Shown in pieces: positions 15,233 through 19,713 of a stretch of 19,713 nt of DNA. Below the pieces are notes generated by a model. It searched no databases, was not told where the DNA came from, and saw nothing but the letters and a program-made list of their open reading frames with translations. This stretch comes from CAYVQE01 sp964633205. GTDB lineage: Bacteria; Myxococcota; B64-G9. Within the stretch, counting starts at the first letter, position 1. Each line of letters begins with the position of its first letter. The stretch covers positions 1 to 19,713 of the forward strand of contig CAZWFN010000122.1 of assembly GCA_964633205.1 (NCBI GenBank), read 5' to 3'. The position numbers were made by a program, and so were the translations under genes.

Positions 15233-16448
15233 TCAACGCCGGCGGCCGCGCAGCCGGATGTTGTCGATCAGGCGGGTGTCCCCGACGCGCACCGCCACCA
15301 GCAGCACCGCCTCGCGCTCGACCTCGTGCTGGCTCTCCAGGGTCTCGGGATCGCAGACGGCCACGTACTCGATCTCGATGTCGCGCTCCTCGCGCAACAG
15401 GTCGAGCACGATGGCCTTCAACTCGGCAGCGTCGTGCTCGCCGCTGTCGCACAGGCGCCGGGCCTTGCGCAGCCCGCGGTAGATGGCGGTGGCCTGCTGG
15501 CGTTGGGCCGGCGACAGGTAGGAGTTGCGCGAACTCATGGCCAGCCCATCCTGCTCGCGCACGGTGGCCAATCCCATGACCTCGACGTCGAAGTCCAGGT
15601 CGCGGACCATGCGGCGGATGATCACCAGCTGCTGGTAGTCCTTCTGGCCGAACACCGCCAGATCGGGCTGGACGATCTGGAACAGCTTGGCCACCACCGT
15701 GGTCACACCGCGGAAGTGGCCCGGGCGCGAGGCGCCGCAGTAGTTGCGGGTCACCTCGGTCACCTCGACGAAGGTTTGAAAGCCCTCGGGGTAGATCTCG
15801 GTCACGTCGGGGGCGAACACGACGTCGGCGCCCTCGGCGCGGATCTTGCGCCGATCGCCGGCCGGATCGCGCGGGTAGCGATCGAGATCCTCGCCCGGAC
15901 CGAACTGGGTCGGGTTGACGAAGACGCTGACCACCACCACCGAGGCCGAACGGCGGGCCTGGCGGATCAACTCCAGGTGTCCCTCGTGCAGAAAACCCAT
16001 GGTCGGCACCAGGGCGATCTTGCGCCGGCGCGAGCGCATCTCACGGACAAACTTCTTCATGTCCGAGCACTTGCGAATCGAACGGAAGCCGCTCTTGGCC
16101 TTGCTGGCCGTGCGGGCCTTCTTGGCCGGCCGAGCCTTCTTGGCCGGCNNNNNNNNNNNNNNNNNNNNNNNNNNNNNNNNNNNNNNNNNNNNNNNNNNNN
16201 NNNNNNNNNNNNNNNNNNNNNNNNNNNNNNNNNNNNNNNNNNNNNNNNGCCTTCTTGGCCGGCCGAGCCTTCTTGGCCGGCTGAGCTTTCTTGGCCGGCT
16301 TCTTACGGGCCGGCTTCTTCTCAGCCGGCTTCCGCTTGGCCGTCGTTCGACTGCGGGCGCTGCTCGAGTTGGCTCGCTTCCGGCTGCTCTGCTTGTTGCC
16401 GGAACGCCGAGACGATTTTTTTCGCGCGCTGCTTCGGGAGGTTGCCAT
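15233..16448 (-). CDS. panC: pantothenate synthetase with histone-H1-like Lys/Ala/Pro-rich N-terminal tail (interrupted by assembly gap)
   Basis: The last 284 residues (from Phe encoded at 16087) are a complete PanC: ATP + (R)-pantoate + beta-alanine give pantothenate + AMP + PPi, in coenzyme A synthesis. Visible motifs are VPTMGFLHEGHLELI (HIGH-type), FVNPTQFGPGEDLDRYPRD, PGHFRGVTTVVAKLF, VFGQKDYQQL and MSSRNSYLSP. Before it lies a basic tail: from the ATG at 16446-16448 (AGGGGG upstream) come about 66 codons rich in Lys, Arg, Ser and Ala ending in AKKAQPAKKARPAKK, then 100 N, then PAKKARPAKKARTASKAKSG running straight into PanC. Between gap and fold there is no ATG, GTG, TTG or CTG codon; the first Met (in SDMKKF) would delete the first strand. 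The frame differs by one across the N run, but its length is arbitrary. An alternative start is the ATG at 16481, with a weaker ribosome site. Confidence 0.82.
16118..16300 (-). repeat. 18-bp tandem repeat encoding AKKARP, containing the assembly gap
   Basis: The unit on the coding strand is GCTCGGCCGGCCAAGAAG. Near-perfect copies flank the N run on both sides, and a diverged copy (AKKAQP) lies at the distal end. The assembly evidently broke because the identical units could not be resolved. Confidence 0.85.
16149..16248. other. assembly gap of exactly 100 N
   Basis: Exactly 100 N, the usual placeholder for a gap of unknown length. It lies inside the 18-bp AKKARP array. The phase of the repeat at the two edges predicts a true gap of 3 + 18k nt. 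Confidence 0.95.
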
Positions 16449-16496
16449 GCTCGACCCCCTATCGGGCACAACCGTTGCCATGCCTGGAATTGCGGT

Positions 16497-16526
16497 TTTC
16501 TAACCCATCTGGGGTGAGCAAGTCAA
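16497..16526 (-). promoter_or_regulatory. candidate promoter for panC
   Basis: Minus-strand TTGACT (16521-16526, 5/6) with an 18-bp spacer to TAGAAA (16497-16502, 4/6). The predicted start is near 16489, about 40 nt upstream of the ATG at 16448. It lies just beyond the candidate terminator of the upstream TerC-like gene, which fits panC being separately transcribed. Confidence 0.45.
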
Positions 16527-16529
16527 ATG

Positions 16530-16546
16530 AAAAACGGCCTAAGCCG
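16530..16546 (-). terminator. probable intrinsic terminator of the TerC-family gene
   Basis: On the minus strand CGGC-TTAG-GCCG (16546 down to 16535) is followed directly by TTTTT (16534-16530). The perfect stem is only 4 bp, extended by G-T wobble and A-T pairs (AAAGGG against TTTTTC). It lies 28 nt after the stop at 16574. Confidence 0.45.
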
Positions 16547-16573
16547 CCCTTTGGTCAAGGTTTTTTTCGATAT

Positions 16574-17554
16574 TCAGGCAGCTGGTGGCGGTCCAGCCGG
16601 CGGCCGCGGCGGCGGCGGCCGGTCGGCCGCGCCAGAACGGGTGCCCTTGATCAAAACCGAGGCGACGATGGCCGCCAGCAGCACCCCACCGACCACCGCC
16701 AGCGAGACCGAGGTGGGGATGTGGACCCAGGGCTCGATGACCATCTTGACCCCGATGAAGGTCAGCACCACCGCCAGGCCCAGCGGCAGGAACTGGAACC
16801 GGTCTATGATCCCGGCCAGCAGGAAGTACAGCGCCCGCAGCCCCAGAATGGCGAAGATGTTGGAGGTCAGCACGATGAAGGCGTCACGGGTGATGCCGAA
16901 CACGGCCGGGATCGAGTCCAGGGCGAACAGCACGTCGGAGAACTCGACCGTGATCAGCACCAGCAGCAGCGGCGTGCCCAGCAGCTTGCCGTCGATGCGG
17001 ACGAAGAAGCGCTGGCCGGCGAAGCCCTCGCTGATCGGGAACAGGCGCCGCGCCGCGCGCACGGCCAGGTTGCGGCCGGGGTCCACGGCCCCCTGGCGCG
17101 AGAAGGCCAACTTCAGGCCGGAGAAGATCAAGAAGCCGCCGAACACATAGATCAGCCAATGGAAGCGATCGAGCAAGGCCACACCGGCGAAGATCATGAC
17201 CGCCCGCAGCACGATGGCGCCGAACACGCCCCAGAACAGCACCCGGTGCTGAAAGCGCGGCGCCACCCCGAAGTAGCCGAAGATGACCAGAAAAACGAAC
17301 AGGTTATCGACCGACAGCGACTTCTCGATCAGGTAGGCGGTCAAAAAATCCAGTGCCGCGCCGGCGCCCAGCAGCCACCAGACCGCGCCGTTGAAGGCCA
17401 GCGAGACGCCCACCCAGACCGCGCTCCAGATCAGAGCCTCGCCGATGCCCACCCGGTGCGCCTGGCGATTGAACACCAGCAGATCGACCGCCAGCAGAAC
17501 CACGACCACAGCCGCGAATCCGATCCACAGCTCGGTGTGCACCAGGTCGAACAT
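16574..17554 (-). CDS. TerC/Alx-family integral membrane protein
   Basis: A 326-residue inner-membrane protein with about nine hydrophobic segments. The family motifs are intact: YLIEKSLSVDNLFVFL (Glu77, Asp83, Asn84) in one transmembrane helix and VEFSDVLFALDSIPAVFGIT (Glu204, Asp207, Asp213) in its internal counterpart, followed by TSNIFAILGLRALYFLL. Length and spacing match E. coli Alx (about 320 residues). Alx/TerC proteins are linked to Mn2+ export and to metallation of exported proteins, and historically to tellurite resistance. Manganese efflux is the best guess here, but it is inferred from family. The C-terminal 16 residues are a Pro-rich tail (DRPPPPRPPAGPPP). No yybP-ykoY-type riboswitch can fit, because only 51 nt separate it from the upstream gene. 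No Shine-Dalgarno precedes the ATG; see the adjacent promoter. Confidence 0.92.
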   Translation of the reverse strand: MFDLVHTELWIGFAAVVVVLLAVDLLVFNRQAHRVGIGEALIWSAVWVGVSLAFNGAVWWLLGAGAALDFLTAYLIEKSLSVDNLFVFLVIFGYFGVAPRFQHRVLFWGVFGAIVLRAVMIFAGVALLDRFHWLIYVFGGFLIFSGLKLAFSRQGAVDPGRNLAVRAARRLFPISEGFAGQRFFVRIDGKLLGTPLLLVLITVEFSDVLFALDSIPAVFGITRDAFIVLTSNIFAILGLRALYFLLAGIIDRFQFLPLGLAVVLTFIGVKMVIEPWVHIPTSVSLAVVGGVLLAAIVASVLIKGTRSGAADRPPPPRPPAGPPPAA

Positions 17555-17561
17555 GGAGCTG

Positions 17562-17591
17562 GTTATAGCATTCCGAGCGAGCGGCCGCCAA
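17562..17591 (-). promoter_or_regulatory. promoter with -10 box abutting the TerC-family start codon (leaderless)
   Basis: Minus-strand TTGGCG (17586-17591, 4/6), an 18-bp spacer and TATAAC (17562-17567, 5/6). Seven bases (CAGCTCC) separate the hexamer from the ATG at 17554, so the transcript should start at or next to the A of the ATG. No Shine-Dalgarno is present. The elements lie in the 51-nt gap after the upstream outer-membrane protein gene. Confidence 0.55.
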
Positions 17592-17605
17592 GGCCCGCCG
17601 GGTCG

Positions 17606-19330
17606 CTACCAGCGTGCCTCCATCAGCAGGTAGGCGTTGTCGATGGTCTGGTCGACCGCGGTGGTGGGCCCGATATACAGCCCCTCGTACTCGCGGATCA
17701 GCTGCAGGTAGCCGAGGCGGGCGAACAGGTGCTCGGGGATCAGCTGCTGGATGTAGTAGACCTCCCAGGCCCAGCCCTTGGTGCCCAGACGGTTGACCAG
17801 CAGATCGGACGGCGAGTTCCAGTTGATGTGGTACTTGCTGCCGCGGTTCATCTCGGCGCCGAAGCGCGGGGCATAGGCGTCGAGCCAGGGCAAGGTGAAG
17901 CGAAAACCGGCGTAGAACATGTGGCCCAGATTGGTGCTGCCCGATCCCTCCTCGTAGGAGGCCAGCCCGGTCTCGATGCGCTGCCTGCCGCTGTACACGT
18001 CGACCTGCTCACCGCTGGTCGGGTGGACCACCGGCAGCTCGACCGGCACCTGGTAGACCATGCGGTCGGCCTCCGGCTTGAGGATGCTCATGGTGTAGCC
18101 GGCGAACAGGTCCAGGCCGCTGCCGCCGATGTCCTTGAACTCCACCAGCCCGGTGGCCATCCAGTAGGCGCCCAGATCCTGGCCGCTGGGCTCGTCGGGC
18201 TCGATCGGCTCGTCCAGGCCGGGCACCTCGATCGGGATGTCGCGCGGCCGGAACTGGGGCACGTTGACGAAGCCGAGCTGGACCAGGTTGTCGCCCAGCT
18301 CGGGGATGCGCAGCTCGAACACCGCCCCCCAGGCGTGCATCGGATCGATGCCGCCGTCGCGGAACAGGCTGCGGTCGTCGTTGAGGGTGAAGTCGGTGTG
18401 GTTGGCGAAGGGGACGTAGAACAGGCGCAGGTAGGTGCCCGGCAAGTAGCGCGACAGGTGCAGCGTGACCAGCACCGCCTCGAGCTCGGCCTCGACCATC
18501 TGCACGCCCCAGGTGGCGTTGCGCACCGTGTTCTCCTTCAGCTCGGCCGGCGGGCCCTCGGGCGAGGCCACCCGGCCGGCGGTCAGCACCAACCAGTCGG
18601 TGACGAACCAGTCGAAGTAGGCCCGCTCGATGCGCAGGGTGGGGTCGCGCGGATAGCGGTTGGAGTGCATGTCCAGCGTGGTCGGGTGGCTCTTCAGCTC
18701 GTTGAAGTACTTGAACACGCCGATCTGGCCGTAGAAGCGGAGGTTCTCGGTGGCGTTCCAGGTCATGGTCAGCCGCAGCCGGTTCAGCCACTGCGAGCCG
18801 TACCAGGCATCGATGTTGCGCGGCCGCTGGCGGGTGACCGGGCGCAGCAGCGGATCGCCGGTCGCCGGATCGGTCAGCGGCTGGCCGTAGTCATCCAGCA
18901 CCAGCTCCAGGTGGCTGGTCACCGTGTCCGCGGTATCGTCGACCAGGTGGAAATTGTTGACCACCACCCGGTAGGAGGCCGACCACTGCAGCCGGTCCCG
19001 CTCGGTGCGCTGCAACAGGCGGTCCTGTACCCCGAGCACACCCTCGAAGTCCTCCTCCAGGTAGCCGAGCCGTTCGTCCAGGTCGGCGAGCTGTCGCTCC
19101 AGCCGCTGCAGCGCACCGGCGTCGCGCTCGGCCCGGCGGCGGCGCTGCTCCAGGATGGCGTCCAGCTCGCGCTGGTCGCGGCGCAGCCGCTCGCGCACCC
19201 GCCGCAAGCGCTCGTCCAGCGAGTCCGCCTCCCCGCTCGACTCGGCAGCCTCCCCCTGTTCGCCGGCCCTCACCCCGGATCCCGCGCCGATCGCCAACAA
19301 GACCGCCAGCAGACCGTTCGCCGCTCTCAT
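17606..19330 (-). CDS. outer-membrane beta-barrel protein, DUF3373-type, with N-terminal coiled coil
   Basis: 574 residues. The signal peptide (about 1-22) is cleaved near GVRA. Residues 38-105 form an Arg/Glu/Leu-rich coiled coil (LDERLRRVRERLRRDQRELD ...). From about 112 onward alternating amphipathic strands indicate a porin-like barrel, and the protein ends in Trp (LLMEARW), the usual outer-membrane assembly signal. Stretches such as HSNRYPRDPTLRIERAYFDW and GRVASPEGPPAELKENT are what I associate with DUF3373 proteins of Geobacter and relatives, which are functionally uncharacterised. The start has GAGGGGAG upstream. It lies 16 nt after the stop of a c-type cytochrome gene, so the two are almost certainly co-transcribed, suggesting a role in electron transfer across or at the outer membrane. 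Confidence is high for a barrel protein and moderate for the family name. Confidence 0.82.
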   Translation of the reverse strand: MRAANGLLAVLLAIGAGSGVRAGEQGEAAESSGEADSLDERLRRVRERLRRDQRELDAILEQRRRRAERDAGALQRLERQLADLDERLGYLEEDFEGVLGVQDRLLQRTERDRLQWSASYRVVVNNFHLVDDTADTVTSHLELVLDDYGQPLTDPATGDPLLRPVTRQRPRNIDAWYGSQWLNRLRLTMTWNATENLRFYGQIGVFKYFNELKSHPTTLDMHSNRYPRDPTLRIERAYFDWFVTDWLVLTAGRVASPEGPPAELKENTVRNATWGVQMVEAELEAVLVTLHLSRYLPGTYLRLFYVPFANHTDFTLNDDRSLFRDGGIDPMHAWGAVFELRIPELGDNLVQLGFVNVPQFRPRDIPIEVPGLDEPIEPDEPSGQDLGAYWMATGLVEFKDIGGSGLDLFAGYTMSILKPEADRMVYQVPVELPVVHPTSGEQVDVYSGRQRIETGLASYEEGSGSTNLGHMFYAGFRFTLPWLDAYAPRFGAEMNRGSKYHINWNSPSDLLVNRLGTKGWAWEVYYIQQLIPEHLFARLGYLQLIREYEGLYIGPTTAVDQTIDNAYLLMEARW

Positions 19331-19346
19331 CCCCGCTCCCCTCGGT

Positions 19347-19713
19347 TCACTTGACGCCGGCGATGCCGGACTTCTCGTCTTCCTCGAGCCGCTTCAGGAT
19401 ATGGGCCAACAAGCGCTTCAGCTCGCCCTTTGAGAACCGCTGCTCCAGCTCGGCGTGGCGGGCGTGGCGCTTGCGGCGGATGAAGTACTTCCACTGCCGC
19501 GCCGTCTTCTGTCCCCAGCGCAGCTCGGGCGCCTTGCCGCCGTCGTGGCAGCGGGTGCACCCGCGGCGGGCCACTTGGGCCCCGGACCAGGAGCCGTCGC
19601 CGCTGTACAGGCTGACACGCGCCACCGCTGGCGCCGGCTCCGGCTCCGGCTCCGGCTTCGGCTTCGGCTCCGGCTCCGGCTCGGGCTTCGGCTCCGGCTC
19701 CGGCTCGGGCTTC
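19347..19713 (-). CDS. c-type cytochrome, C-terminal part with Pro/Glu/Lys linker (runs off right edge)
   Basis: The reading frame enters from the right edge, so the N-terminus is missing. About 26 residues of alternating Pro with Glu or Lys (EPEPKP-type) and a short PAPAVARVSLYSGDG stretch lead to a heme-binding CTRCH motif, then ELRWGQKTARQWKYFIRRKR, HARHAELEQRF and a basic/acidic helical C-terminus. There is no Met after the heme motif, so the distal heme ligand cannot be Met; the His residues in KRHARHAEL are candidates. A GTG at 19623-19625 could start a 92-residue version, but it lacks a signal peptide, which a c-type cytochrome needs, so the gene is taken as continuing off the window. 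The stop lies 16 nt before the start of the outer-membrane protein gene. Confidence 0.75.
   Translation of the reverse strand, partial: KPEPEPEPKPEPEPEPKPKPEPEPEPAPAVARVSLYSGDGSWSGAQVARRGCTRCHDGGKAPELRWGQKTARQWKYFIRRKRHARHAELEQRFSKGELKRLLAHILKRLEEDEKSGIAGVK
19635..19713 (-). repeat. 6-bp-based low-complexity repeat encoding (EP/KP)n
   Basis: On the plus strand this is a run of GGCTCC hexamers interspersed with GGCTTC and GGGCTT. In the cytochrome frame it encodes alternating Pro with Glu or Lys. It reaches the window edge, so its full length is unknown. Pro-alternating segments of this kind are rigid spanning linkers, as in TonB. Confidence 0.8.

Noticed and set aside
15219..15452. A 78-residue N-terminal extension of the TPR protein
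   Set aside because: It overlaps panC and encodes only Arg/Gly-rich shadow; the signal peptide with lipobox begins at the ATG at 15218.
16449..16481. Upstream ATG at 16481 as the PanC start
   Set aside because: It is in frame but has only a weak CCAGGC before it and lies about 8 nt from the predicted transcription start; the ATG at 16448 follows AGGGGG at good spacing. It cannot be fully excluded.
17555..17605. A manganese (yybP-ykoY) riboswitch upstream of the TerC-family gene
   Set aside because: Only 51 nt are available and the transcript appears leaderless; no conserved riboswitch core is visible.
15047..19354. A 1435-codon open frame on the plus strand across panC, the TerC-family gene and the outer-membrane protein gene
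   Set aside because: It runs through the N gap and antisense to several clearly recognised genes; its sequence is Gln/His/Arg-rich with no recognisable fold.

Overview
The window is high-GC DNA from a Gram-negative bacterium that puts much of its coding capacity into secreted, cysteine-rich surface proteins. Two proteins end in a MYXO-CTERM-type tail (Cys-Gly-Cys, a short hydrophobic stretch, then an Arg run). Most extracytoplasmic proteins have lipoboxes, and there are subtilisin/PKD/CUB-like mosaics and 'CxxDADCxxGxxC' repeats. Together these point to Myxococcota or a close relative of the former Deltaproteobacteria. This is an inference; no rRNA or taxonomic marker is present. A run of exactly 100 N (16149-16248) shows that this is a draft or metagenome assembly.

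Layout. 1-3789 (minus): three lipoprotein genes. A 21-module Cys-rich lipoprotein is followed 24 nt later by a beta-propeller lipoprotein, and then by a second short Cys-rich lipoprotein that runs off the left edge. 3996-5081 (plus): an amidohydrolase lipoprotein with what looks like a leaderless promoter. 5148-10424 (minus): a 1758-residue subtilisin-like protease with PKD, three CUB-like domains, fifteen 8-Cys modules and a MYXO-CTERM tail; it shares a 3' terminator region with the amidohydrolase. 10693-14364 (plus): a likely operon of a CstA-family transporter, a carboxypeptidase-regulatory-like MYXO-CTERM protein and an inositol-monophosphatase-family enzyme. 19713-14355 (minus): a c-type cytochrome (partial), a DUF3373-type outer-membrane protein, a TerC/Alx membrane protein, pantothenate synthetase (PanC) and a TPR lipoprotein.

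How the genes relate. No single pathway links the window. There are three local units: the Cys-rich/propeller lipoproteins at the left, the transporter/surface protein/phosphatase operon in the middle, and a cytochrome plus outer-membrane protein pair at the right. The pair could be an electron-transfer or envelope module.

The most unusual item is PanC. It carries a long Lys/Ala/Pro-rich, histone-H1-like N-terminal tail, and the assembly gap lies inside the 18-bp repeat that encodes this tail. Repeat phase on the two sides of the gap predicts a missing length of 18k+3 nt. That is a multiple of three and restores one reading frame, and no start codon lies between the tail and the PanC fold. 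I found no tRNA, rRNA, CRISPR array, insertion sequence or phage gene, and no recognisable defence system.
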